A stretch of DNA of 64,000 nucleotides from Stenocarpella maydis (taxonomy: Eukaryota > Ascomycota > Sordariomycetes > Diaporthales > Diaporthaceae): positions 231,121-295,120 of the forward strand of contig NQMI01000013.1 of NCBI GenBank assembly GCA_002270565.1, read 5' to 3'. Position numbers and translations under genes: made by a program. A model generated the notes under the pieces. It made no database searches. It was not told where the DNA came from and saw only the letters and a program-made list of their open reading frames with translations. This document shows positions 11,110 through 22,900 of this stretch, in pieces; position 1 is the first letter of the stretch; each line of letters begins with the position of its first letter.

Positions 11110-13193
11110 ATGTCTCAACAGCATCAGCCCTCATTCCCGCCCCCCTCCACAGGCATCCCCGTTCTACTGCCTGCAGAATCATCTGTCTGGGACCGCATAT
11201 CGAATTGGGTTTCTGAGAACAAGGCTGTTGTCTACACAATCGCTGGAGTCACTGTCGTCGTCGCCGGCGCCACCGTCTACTATTACACATCAGACAACTC
11301 GGTGCGTCATTCAGCCTTGCTTGCCACTTGCTGCACCTGAAAATCCGCACAGCGCCGCGATCCTTGCGCAGACTGCATTACTGACTATTTCTGTCGGCCG
11401 ACTCTAGAAGCCAAAAGCAGATGCGCAACCAAAACTCAGCAAGAAGGAGAGGAGGAAGCGCAAGGAGGCCGAGAAGAAAGCAGAGGCCCAGAAGAATGCT
11501 GCTGCATCAAGAGAGGCCCCCGCTGCTTCGCAAGCATCCGTTGACAGCGCTGATGAGATCCCGGAAATCACCGAGGCTACCGTCCAGGCCATGTCGCTCG
11601 ATGACCGCAAACACTGGGCTGTCAAGCTGAAAGAGGTCGGCAACCACGCGTATGGGTCCAAGGATTTCAACAACGCAATCGAACTCTACTCGAAAGCCAT
11701 TCTCTGCAAGCCCGAGGCCGTCTACTACTCCAACCGTGCAGCTTGCTACAATGCTCTCGCTGACTGGGACAAGGTCGTCGAGGACACCACTGCTGCCATC
11801 ACCCTGGATCCCGAGTACGTCAAGGCCATGAACCGCCGGGCCAATGCCTACGACAAGCTCGGCAAGTACTCCGAGTCCCTGCTCGACTACACGGCCAGCT
11901 GCATCATCGATGGTTTCAAGAACGCTTCTAGCGCAGAGGCCGTTGAGAGGCTCCTAAAGAAGTTCGCGGAATCCAAAGCCAAGGAGATCATGGCAAACAA
12001 GCCTAGCAAGCTGCCCAGCCCCACTTTTGTCAGCAACTACCTGCAGAGCTTCCGATCCAAGGACCGGCCCGAGGGCCTCGAAGACTCGTTCGAGATCCCA
12101 GCCGACACCGGCAAGGGGCAGCTGCAACTAGGCCTGCGGGCCATGGAGTCCAAGACAGGCGAGGGCTATGAGGAGGCCGCGACGGCTTTTGACAAGGCCA
12201 TCGAGCTGAATGATCTCGGCTCGCTCGAGGCGTTCGCGTACAACATGCGGGGAACGTTCACATGCTTGCGCGGGAAGCACGAGCAGGCTCTGGTTGACCT
12301 GACCAAGAGTGTCGAGCTGGATCCATCCATGACACAAAGCTACATTAAGCGAGCCAGTATGAGTCTTGAACTTGGTAAGATTTTCGTGAAACTCCCCTTA
12401 GAATTAACAGACCCCTCTGACATCCGACTATAGGAGATCCTGAAAAGGCCGAGCAAGACTTCGAGCTTGCTATGAAGCAGAACGCCGACGACCCTGATAT
12501 CTACTACCACCGAGCGCAGCTGCACTTTATCAAGGGCGAGTTCGCTGAGGCGGCCAAGGACTATCAAAAGTCCATCGACCTGGACCCTGAGTTCATTTTC
12601 TCCCACATCCAGCTCGGAGTGACACAGTACAAGATGGGATCGATTGCTTCTAGCATGGCAACCTTCCGACGATGTATGAAAAACTTTGACAAGGTGCCGG
12701 ATGTGTATAATTACTACGGAGAGCTTCTCCTGGACCAGGGCAAGTACCAGGAGGCTATCGAGAAGTTTGAGTCGGCGATCGAGATGGAGAAACAGGAGAA
12801 GCCTACGAGCATGAACGTGCTCCCTCTCATCAACAAGGCGCTTGCGATCTTCCAAGAGAAGCAAGACTTTTCCGAGGCCGAGAAGCTGTGCCAGAAGGCA
12901 CTGATCAGTAAGTTACCGTGTTCTGCCCATCGGTCCTAGACACCTGCTGATGCCATCCAGTCGACCCCGAGTGCGATATTGCTGTTGCTACGATGGCCCA
13001 GCTCCTCCTGCAGCAGGGCAAGGTGACGGAGGCACTCAAGTACTTCGAGCGGGCGGCGGACCTTGCGCGCACAGAAGGTGAGTTGGTGAACGCGCTGTCC
13101 TACGCAGAGGCGACCAGGACGCAGATCCAGGTCCAGGAGAAGTACCCAGCCCTGGCCGCGAAATTGCAGGCAGCCGGGCCCGGCCTCCGATAG
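11110..13193 (+). CDS. tom70: Mitochondrial import receptor Tom70
   Basis: Four exons: 11110-11301, 11408-12374, 12434-12907 and 12961-13193. Introns are 106, 59 and 53 nt with GTGCGT, GTAAGA and GTAAGT donors. All phases agree and the product is 621 aa, the usual fungal Tom70 length. Residues about 39-60 form one membrane segment ([21 protein letters not shown]). A Lys/Glu-rich linker with [13 protein letters not shown] follows, then tetratricopeptide repeats, starting with [20 protein letters not shown] and ending in exon 4. Tom70 sits in the outer mitochondrial membrane by its N-terminal anchor. Its TPR domain docks Hsp70/Hsp90-bound precursors such as metabolite carriers and hands them to the TOM pore. 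The anchor, charged linker and TPR order make the call secure. Confidence 0.95.
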
Positions 13194-15677
13194 AGAGGTG
13201 TAGGCCGGGGAAAGGTGTGGCAGTGGGCATTTTGTGGTGCTGCTGCTGCGTCTGTGGTGCGCGCAGGGTTGGGTACTGGTGGCCTTGAGATTTTCGGTCA
13301 AGGTATGGCGTCTGGGCATCGCTTCACGTGCGGTGACCCTGGGCTGTACCGAGCCATTCTGGTTCGTCGGCTGTGAGGGAAGAGTGCGAGGGGTGCAATC
13401 AAAGATGCAGGGAATTTGTTATGATCCACGAAGGCATCGCAACCGAGCGGGTGTCATCACAGCCAAATCGGCCCACGGCTTGAACTTAGCGTCTCAGGCG
13501 AGGCCGGCGCCAACGGACTGTGTCGTTCCCGTGGGGTTGTAGCATCAGGCGACGGCCTCTGGTTGTACTGAATATAGGAGGAGCAGTAGCAGTAGTAATT
13601 ATTCCCTCAACTCTTCCATACCTCAGGCCTCGACTGTATAAGTATATTTTACACCCTACAAATACTTTACCACACGACGGTCGTGACCAGGCAATGGATT
13701 GACGCAGCCGGATTTCGCCACCACTCTTACAACAGGAGGGGAGGGTTTTCGGACTTACCTTGGCTCTTCAGGGCTCGCAATGACGCAGTTCAAAACGATT
13801 GCTGTATATTATGGCACATCCAGGGCAAAGCTTTAAGCGCCCCTTTTGTCCCTTCCTCCTCTTGCAACCAGGTCCTATTTTATCAATTGATCTTCGTTTG
13901 TAACCAAGCCTTCTACAGGACGGACGTATACATATATATACATGAAGTCGTCAAGGAAGAGCCCCCCCTCTACCCTGGGCATCCCCGTGAGGAAGCCAAA
14001 AGGGGGGGGGGGGGCACAAGCCACGGATTAGGGTTTCCACTCCTTGGTTTCTTAATTATTGGCAAAGCCACAATACTAATAAATTAGACGTGGGGGATAA
14101 AAAAAAAACCACACAAAGAAAATTGGCATTGGATCGATGGAAACGGACAAAACAAGAGATTGGCTGGATGTTTATTATGCTCGTATCCCCTTCTACGCCA
14201 CACACAAACACACCCCAGGGAAGAGAAGGAAAAGCAGCAGCGTTGGGCAGGGGCGAGATTGGAGCCCAACCGTCTCGTCTTGACAAGGGGAAAAAAGAAC
14301 AAAAACAGCACAACAACAAACGTGACAAGAGGCTAAATTAAAACTCAATCCGGAAGAAAGGCGGGAGGAAAGAAAAAGCACACGTAGATTGATTGACACA
14401 GCCGCACACGACCTGTCAATTTTCACAGATGTCGCACAGGATTTGTCCAAATTAGAGGTCCCCTGAGAGACTTTTTTTTTTTGCCGCTGTGCAACGCGGT
14501 GCGGCAGAACAACCTCTGGCTGGCTGTGTGAGAGAATGGCTACTCAGGCCCGCAAGCGCTCGATGCTCAAAACATGGAACCAAAGATGCTGAAGACCAGA
14601 TCTTGTGAGTATCACAGGCACGTAGTAGGCGCTGTTGAGACCCGTGGATGGAATGTTGCGCTGTCCTTGGCTGGCACTGGCGTGACAAAGCCCCTGAGGC
14701 TCGTGTTGTCCATCACATACCACATGAGAATCATATCAGCACATGCTTAACGTTAGCAGGCACGTCACTTATTCACCATGTCAGGATATACAATGCATCG
14801 CAATACAGAATTGAATTTCTGAAATTCGTCCACGCCCGTCCTTATCTTTACACATCCTCCTGCCACGTTTGCTAATAAACACTATCAAGAGTAAAGGGAA
14901 TTGGGTATCTCCTCCATCTTTGCCACACACATCCCCGTGATGGCCTGGGACATAGGGAAAAAGAAACAAACCAGAAACTAGAAGAGAACCGTATCCAAAC
15001 GACCGACCCACCTAGGCGCTCGCGTGGTCGCGAAAGGTGATGTTCATCAAGAAACAGAACAACACGACGTGCGCCTTGCCGAGTTCCCACTTTTCCAGTC
15101 CAAAATCAAAACACACGAACGAGAGACATTATTAACCCAGCGTTCAATCCATTACAAGTTCGCATTCGCGTCGTGTTCCCCGCCTGATCACATTCTTAGC
15201 TAAACATCCGAGAATCCTGTCTTGTCTTTTGTCGCGCCCGAGTCGTGACATTATCCGTGAATAAAACTTTTGTGTGCCCCCAGGCAGAGAGGGCAGTCGA
15301 GGGTGGCGTCGTTGGCCTGTGTCTCTGCTGTTGCCTGCCTGTGTGTTGGCCCTTCCTTCGATGAGGAAAGAAGCCGTATATGAAATAACATCCCTGGGTA
15401 TCATTGTAAAGACCAGAAATATGACCGCCACCCCTGAGACGTGAGTCCCTAGACAGTGTACGCGAGACCAAAATATTTAAAAGTCCCGTAGAGAAAACCC
15501 CCGATGATCTGTGACCATAATCGTACATGATCCCATGTATGGTTGTCTTTTTTTGTTTTCTTTTTTCTGGTTTTCTTTCATCTCTTGCGTCGAGCGCGCG
15601 AGGTGTGGTCGGTGTGTGCTACACGCGCGACTCGGGTATTTGTCGCGAGGGTGTTGGGGATTGCCGTCGGGGTTGAT
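13194..15677. other. 2.5-kb spacer between convergent genes
   Basis: TOM70 and the gp1-like gene point towards each other, so both 3' UTRs lie here. The sequence has homopolymer runs (13 G at 14002-14014, A runs near 14100, T runs near 14470) and no motif-bearing frame. No RNA gene was recognised. Confidence 0.5.
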
Positions 15678-16916
15678 TTACTTGGAGGGTTGCCTGAGCA
15701 CGTCCTCGCAGTTGGCGTCGAACCGCATGTTCCAGAGGCGGACCTGCTGCATGAAGCGCTCCGACTTCTCCAGCTCGCGTTCCCGCCCGAACAGCGTCTC
15801 GACAAACTCGATGCCCGAGTTCCTGCCCAGCTGCTCCTTCTTCTTGCTCGCCTTCAGCATGGGCTGCTCACAGGTCTTGAGCAGCTTGCGGAGCTTGTCC
15901 GTGATGCGCTCGCCGGACTCGATGAAGTCCTCGACCATCTCCCGGCTCTCGATCGCCCGGATCCTCGGCACGCACTCCTTGGACCTCTTGATCTTGCCGG
16001 CAAGCTGGATGAGCAGCAGCCACATCTCGCCGGCCATCTCGGATATCGGGGTCGAGGGGCCATGCGTGTAAACGGTCCAGTCGTAGATCCACTTGCCCAG
16101 GCTGTTGGCGTCGAACACCGAACCGAGCAGGAGGATCGGCTCCTCGGTCGGGTCCCAGTTCTTGAGCGAGTAGCCAGGAGGAATGCGGTACTTCTTGGCA
16201 TCGGAGTCGGTCGCCTTCCTGGGAGCCGGCGGTGGGGGCTTGTGGTGGGTGCTGGCGGGCCGGGCGGTCTGGGGCCGCTGGGGCATCGAGTAAGAAGCAC
16301 GCCTGGCGTGTCCAGACGAGTGGCGGGCCGGCTCCTCGTAGTAGGCTGGCATTTCGTACCTGTCATAGTCATTGGCCTGACGGCGAGACGCGGCCTGTGC
16401 ATAGTGGTGGCGATCAGTTGCGTGCCCATCAACATATCCAAAGTAGTAGTGAAGACCCTCTTCATCCCCCCTGCTGTGGCGCTTCGGCCTCGACCGTGCG
16501 GGTATTATATAGGTGACACCGTCGACCTCGACGTATTCGTCCTCGTCGGATTCCCCATGAGAGTCAGAGGCCCGATAGTAGGAATATGAAGACCGGCGAT
16601 CGCGCTTGGGGCGCGTCGTCCCAGAAAATGACTGTTTCCGCGATGATCGCGTTCCACTCACATTAGCAGTTGCGGCGTTGGTCGAGTAGAGCCCATCGCT
16701 GTTGTACCGCGGCGAGAATGCTGCCGGGCGCGGACTCGTGTAGTCGTTCATGCCGCTGCTCATGTGTCGGAAGTGCGCTCGCGTCGCGGGCCGCTGTGGG
16801 GTCGATGCGTAGTATGCGGGTCCCCGGGGAGATGGAGTCGGCGAGGGAGTCGCAAACTCGTCCCTGTAGTAGTAACCCGCGCCGGGGCTGGGGCCGTATG
16901 GGGAGTGCGCGTTCAT
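15678..16916 (-). CDS. Conserved fungal protein, gp1-like, function unknown
   Basis: Single-exon frame of 412 aa from an ATG at 16916. The first 240 residues are disordered, rich in Tyr, Pro, Ser and Arg, with an acidic patch (GESDEDEYVEVDGVTYIIPARS) and a Pro run before the domain. The last 170 residues form a well-composed domain beginning YRIPPGYSLKNWDPTEEPIL, then LGSVFDANSLGKWIYDWTVY, a helix-rich middle (MWLLLIQLAGKIKR) and a C-terminal Leu/Glu/Arg helix ending in NMRFDANCEDVLRQ. I recall this C-terminal block as widespread in Pezizomycotina, usually labelled vegetative cell wall protein gp1 because of the Pro-rich part. That label is misleading, since there is no signal peptide. Function is unknown; a cytoplasmic or nuclear scaffold is a guess. 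Confidence 0.8.
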   Translation of the reverse strand: MNAHSPYGPSPGAGYYYRDEFATPSPTPSPRGPAYYASTPQRPATRAHFRHMSSGMNDYTSPRPAAFSPRYNSDGLYSTNAATANVSGTRSSRKQSFSGTTRPKRDRRSSYSYYRASDSHGESDEDEYVEVDGVTYIIPARSRPKRHSRGDEEGLHYYFGYVDGHATDRHHYAQAASRRQANDYDRYEMPAYYEEPARHSSGHARRASYSMPQRPQTARPASTHHKPPPPAPRKATDSDAKKYRIPPGYSLKNWDPTEEPILLLGSVFDANSLGKWIYDWTVYTHGPSTPISEMAGEMWLLLIQLAGKIKRSKECVPRIRAIESREMVEDFIESGERITDKLRKLLKTCEQPMLKASKKKEQLGRNSGIEFVETLFGRERELEKSERFMQQVRLWNMRFDANCEDVLRQPSK

Positions 16917-19900
16917 TTTTTTTTTTCCCCCCAGACTCTTGCGATGGCCTCGCTGACACCCGGCTCAGAGAAAACTCACGGCCCAGTTGACCCCTTTGTT
17001 TGGCGATGTGAATGTGCTGTTGGGTGGTTTTATGAGGTGATGTTTGCCGTCTCAATCTCAGAAGTGGCGCCTATGTCGGGACGCATGGGAAAGTGAAGCT
17101 TGTCACCTTGGTGTATGGTCGGTTGGAAGATGAGAGGAAGACCGTCTTCTGTTCGCGAACATGTCCAAGGCTATTTTGTGATTTCAAACCGCTCGCGAGA
17201 ACGAGTTGGGCATAGGGCATCAAAGCACGTCGGGAACGGCCTCTGATGGTTGATTCTGGAATAGACTGGAACACTCGGCGAGTCCAGTCAGTTGGGTAGC
17301 GTGGTTGATTATGTGATGAATTGTTGGTGAATGCTGTTTTTTCTTATGAATGTTGAAGTTGGCGGAAGCCAATGTGGCAGAAGGAGGACACACTAGACGG
17401 TGTGGTTGGAGATTGGGTACGACGGGGTTATTAAGGAATCAATCCGGCCAAGAGGGTCGGACGGCTGCGCAGGGATCAACCCAACCGGCCCCGGTACGAC
17501 GCTAGCCGGGTTGAAGGGATGAGTGCAAATGAGTTCCGGGCTTGCGTGCCTCGTGGAAACCTGGTGGAGGGGGCGTGTCGATAGAGACCAAGTACCAGGG
17601 ATCCTGACCAGCTTGTTAGTCACCCCTGCGAGAACCAGCCACAATGTTCCACACTGTCGAGAGGCGGTCCTTTTCGCACTGCCGGGTCCGTGGCTGGCTC
17701 ACACTCGGTCAGCCGGGGTGTCTGAAGCGTGTGCGATTGTTCACTGCTGAGCCAGTGAGCAGCCCAATCACACACAAGACCTGTCCTGTCGCACCTAGTG
17801 TACAGCGCTGCGCTACAAGCCTGGGCTCAGCTGCAGTGAAGCCTCCTGGAAATAGAAGGGAAAGGGGGCTGCGCAGTTCTCGGTTGAGCTGCGGCAGCGC
17901 GATATGGCTGAGGACCTGGGTGGTGGTTGACTGTCAGTCAGTCAGCCAGTCAGCCAGTCAGTCAGTCAGTCAGTCTCTGCCGTGCAAGCCGTCGTCGCTC
18001 ATACACCAAGCTTTGGTTGTCGCAAGGTGAGTGAGGTGACCCTGGTCCCTGTCCCGGTCCCGGTGCAGAATTTGCAAAGGTGAGGAATGGGCGCCGGGGT
18101 TGGTCCAACGGTCTGGACGGTGTGAACACAGCTTTAATTTGGACCACCAGGCAAGCGAGATTGGATTTGCACAACGTCCGGGGATGGTCCCCAATACCGC
18201 GGCTCCGGATGCGAGGTTCCAAGACCAGGGCTCGGTGAAAATTCTTGCTTGTCGCCACGTCCAAAAGTGTGCAAATCCGATGTCAAAAGGCCCCCGTTTC
18301 GCCGTGGCTGCTGATGAAGTGAGAGTGATTTCGAGTATAAGGTTTCGTCTCGCCGGGGCAGCGTGGATACGATGCTAGTGTGGTGTGGTGTAGGACTCGG
18401 GAGAGGTGGGTAGTGGGTTCAGATGCGAGGCCCGCATTCAATCCCCCCCTCCGCAGGACCCAAGCGTTCCGGAAGGTCGGGGGAGGTTCCAGAGCCGGAG
18501 ACACCCCCTGTCGACGTGGTCTCTCTTGAGCCACGACGGGACGAGGAATACGAGGGCGGCCAGGGTGAGTCGAGTCGGCCGGTATGTCTCGAGGATAACA
18601 CGCGTGGACCGCTGAGCCTGGGCGGCCTCGGGGTGCAGTTCCCCAGAGGCCAGTCGAAGCCAAGGACAGAGGGGCAAGTGCCGCCGCGGGTCGAGATGGA
18701 GACAGCAACGAGGAGCCGATGTGCGGCGTTGGTCACGGCTCGTCCTTCGTGTCATAGATGGGCAGAGTAGTAAACCGCTGCGGTCGCGGCAGTGTCACAG
18801 CTGCGGGACGGCGCAGGTCCCGCGCGAGCGCGACACAAAACCACTCCGGACAGGAGGTGAAGTCGTTTGGCAGAGAAGAGCAAGAGGCCCCCTGCCCGAC
18901 TGGCAACGCCAGATGGCCAGGCTCCGGGGCAAGGCGTCGTGCGTTTGCCCCTGCTTCCCCAAGGCGTGGTCTAGGCGGCAATGTGGGCGACAGACGCGCA
19001 CATGTTTGGCAGGACTTTGGCTGCCAGTTGCCGAGCATGCCTGGTAGCGTCAGGGCCGCAGTAGCGATCACCAGGGCGATGACTCTGGTGGTGGCGACGT
19101 TTCAGGGAGAGACGAAGGGACGAGAAGAGCTACGACGGAGGTGAGGAGGGGGCAGGGCAGCTCTGAGGATGACGACAGCATTTGGCGACTGCAACCGCGT
19201 GGACTCGCCAACCGCCTCTGCACCGTCGTCAGTGTCCAAGCACGGGCCCAACCCCTCATCCCATGGGCCCCCTCAGGTGCTACAGAGTAGTGTGCTGGGT
19301 ACGTTGTCTGGTCTGCACCTCTCTGTCTAGGCCACAACCTCGAGGCGTCCACCCGGTCTCCCTGTCCGCCTGACCCGACCAACCCCCGTCACATGAAGAG
19401 CGATAGTGGCTGGCAATGGCCATCACAACCATGGCCGTCGTCTCGCACCGGCCCATCTCACATGCAAGCCCTGGGCCCCGAGCCGTAGCCCAGCCTATGC
19501 ACAACATGCCCCTGATCCCCTGCAGCTCGATATGCCGGTATGGTGAGAGGCGGGGTTGGCTGCTGCAGGCGACGGCGATGGTGTGCTAGTGTGCAGCGGA
19601 ATCGCAGTCCGACCCCCCTGATGACATTGCACGGCCGCACGGCCTCACCACTGATCGTCAGCCAGTCCAGCGCGGCCATCGCAGTGGCAAACTCGACCCC
19701 CTCCCGACGGATGCCCGGTTCGTCGCAGGTCCAAGCCGCCCCTAATGTAGGGGCTTGCAGGATATTAACCACAAGCAAAGGCCCGGGCACAATTAGCCCG
19801 TCTGCCATGCCCGGTGCTGGTTTCCCCGGGGGGCGTTCATGCACGCCAGCCAGCGAATGGGAGAGATTCCCTCCGCGTACGCCCGCCACCTTTTCCAGCT

Positions 19901-22900
19901 CGCCCAGCATCCTCCGCCTCGGTGCCCGTGTGCGCTGGCCGTGTGGTGGTTGGTAGACGCCGACATCAGACGCCTTTCAGCTGGGCCACAACCAACACCC
20001 TGACACCTCAGTGGCGCCTCAGCGGCCCGGCACGCGGTCGCAGGCGTGATGCTCTTCACGGCCGCCCGTCGAGGCCACCGGCCCACTGGCCAAACTCAAT
20101 TCAATGCCCTCGTGCGCCATGAAAACCAGCCACACGGCTCTCTTGCGATGGGATTATCCCGGGTTGCCAAGATCAATCCACAACATCGCCTGGGGCGGCC
20201 CCGTCTGGCTCGGCTCAATATGGCTCATATGGCTCGAATGCAGGGACGGGTCCGATAATGTCATGCAGGCATAATTCGTTGATCGTACACTACGACCTGC
20301 ATCAGGGATCTACATGTCCACCACGAATAGAAGAATGCTCTAGTGTGCTCCGTACACTGCTGAAGGGCGACGGACCCGGGACCCCGGCCGAGTCTAGTCT
20401 CGGCCGGGCATGCCGACGGTGGCAGACGGACGCCGCATTCGCTGCTTGATAGCACTCGACGCAGCCGACCTCTACTACACCATCTCTGCCAAGCAGCCCC
20501 CTACACCAGAGACATGACGACATCGTGGGCGTAAAGCCGGAGGGGTGGTCGGTTCGACCCGTACAGTGTGTTCGGCACGGCCACGTCGGACGAGCGCGCA
20601 GGGAAGCAACAGCCACAGGAGGCCGGGTCGAGTGGCCTCGAACATCGTGAGCTTCGCACACGCCCCTCCCCCGCCAGCGGCACAGGCGTGTGCATACACG
20701 GCCCGGCTCCACGTATCCACTCCTCGTCGGCGCTTCTCTCATCGCCCTGGCATTGATCATTACCGCACCCCTGCCGAGTCGTCTCAGGTTCAATGCACGA
20801 GTCCACATCCTCCGCCATCAATGCCCACTCTTTTGGCTTTGGTGTCCTAGGTCAAGGCCCGGTCTGGCCCAGTGCATCTGTCATTTCGGATTTCACTGCG
20901 TCAGTGTGCCCCGCCTCTCCTCCCGGGCCGCACCATTCTAGAAGATCCATACGCCAGGAGCCTCCACCTTCGACTTTGCGGTGAGACGGCATTGGGCCAG
21001 CCGGGACTGCTGATTGCCTGACTGTCGTCATTTGTTTACTCGCCCGTGCAAGAATTTCCCACCTCGTCACCGCGGTCGTGCCAGCTTAGCACGCCAGAGA
21101 CACGAGGAGCCGTGAGTCATCATCAGCTGTGCGCCTCAGAAAGCGTCACAGGCGACGCAAATTGAGTGGCGTGTCTCTGGCGTGGCGCGTTACGATTATG
21201 CGTTGGAGCCCAATTTTGCAGGGCAACACTCGCCCAGGTGCAGTCAAGATGCTCTCTGCCTCCTGCTACGTACTCCGCAGCATACAAGGCAGATGGCCGC
21301 TCCAGGTTTGGCAGGCTGCATGCAGTCGTCTGACAAGAATGGCCATCCTATTGGAGACTCCATCTGCAGGCAGTGTTAGGTCAATCGATGATGGCCAAGC
21401 AACTCTTGCGGCAGCATCACTTTTCTTCCCTGCTGGCGGCCGCCCTACCGGCTGCTGCTGCTGCCAGCCAGTGCCTTGGTGAGGGAACCATTCCTGCGGG
21501 ATCGTGGAGACTCTCACCTTACCCAGCGGCTCCAATTGGACGCCAGGCCCTGTCAGATTTTTGCTCACCTACTTTTGGAATTTCCCTAGCCGCTGCAGGA
21601 CACCGTCAATCCTCCCCCGCCTCACCCTCCTCCGGCAGTAGGACCTCAACCGTCGTCCCGCTGCTGGTTCCCATGACGACAGGGCAAATCGATGGCTCGG
21701 CGATGGGCTGCTGCTCGTTTCCTGCCAGCTGTGACTCTCCCACGCCTCGCCATCCAGACAGCACACACCGACACTTCCAAGGTTTTGCATAACCATGGGG
21801 CATCTAGACCGCCGCCGCCCAGCAAGTCCTCTGCCAGGCTGGGCGAGAGCAAGACCAATGCCATCCTGCCCCTCATGTTTGTCCGACCGAAGTACATGTA
21901 TTCGGTACAGCACCGGACCCTTATCCCTCTTTCCTTTCATGCAATGCAGCAGGGCTTGTGAGTGGGCACGCCTGATGCCCCAGCATGAGAATCTGCCCGC
22001 TAGTCTTGTGGATACTGTGTGTCGACAAGGCACATCAAGTCTCCACCTGATGGCTCTTGTGGCTGTGCAATCTTTTTCCTTCCCACACCTACCTGCTCTG
22101 TAGGATTAACTAGTCTCAAGGACGCCGTTGCCCAGTGCCGGTCTGGGTGCGTGGCATGCATGCGGTCCTCAAGTATGTCCTTTCCAGACCGTATCGCTAA
22201 TGATGCCCAAAACCTTGAAACAATCGAATCTCGACACACCGCCTTTGGGCAGAGATTGACCAACTACGTCTCTCACCTCGCAGGTAGCTACGCCTGTCGC
22301 CCGAGAATATGGAAGATGGCCTAGTTGGTCAACGTGCTTATTGTCAACATGCAGGCCCACATCAGTGCCTAGATAAAGCTGTAGACAGAAGATCATGCAA
22401 GAGCGCCATCCGGGTTATTTCTGGTAAGACTTGGTGAGTGGCATGGTCTTGTAGCCCTCCCGGTGCTGGAGGGCACCCAAGCTAGACGAAGAAGACCCAA
22501 TAGCCCGTTGTGCACTCTTCACCGACAGCAGCGAACGAAAAGCAGCACCGCTGACGACTCATTGACACAGACGGTTGGAATGTCCTGGCCCCAGGCAAGC
22601 CAAGATTCTCGCGCGCATGACGCGCTTACTAAGTTAGTACTGTCTGATGCACGGGAGCTGCCTGCCTATCATGTAACATCGTTGCTGGGCATCGTTTATT
22701 ATAGATATAGGTCAATATCTGGCCTCGGCGGAAAGCCAGAGTGGCATCAGATCTGCAGAGTATGGGCAAATAGATATTTCTATGGTGAGTGCCCAAGTAA
22801 ATTTCGCTCGTTCAATAATCTCATGTTGAACAGAACATGACTTGGATGATTGTGTCTCCAACATTCGAGGCCAAGGGACGGTCCTCAGAAGGGTCTGCTG

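Noticed and set aside
15543..16589. 348-codon open frame on the plus strand
   Set aside because: It is antisense to the gp1-like gene, whose minus-strand product has a coherent domain. The plus-strand translation is Arg/Gly/Leu-rich without motifs, typical of a GC-driven shadow.
20302..20821. Overlapping 168- and 106-codon minus-strand frames
   Set aside because: They overlap each other and plus-strand frames of similar length in a GC-rich spacer, with no motif or splice-consistent extension.
21388..21792. Possible small secreted protein
   Set aside because: The start looks like a signal peptide (LLAAALPAAAAAS), but the remainder is Ser/Pro-rich chance-like sequence without a cysteine framework or any recognised family, so it is not listed as a gene.
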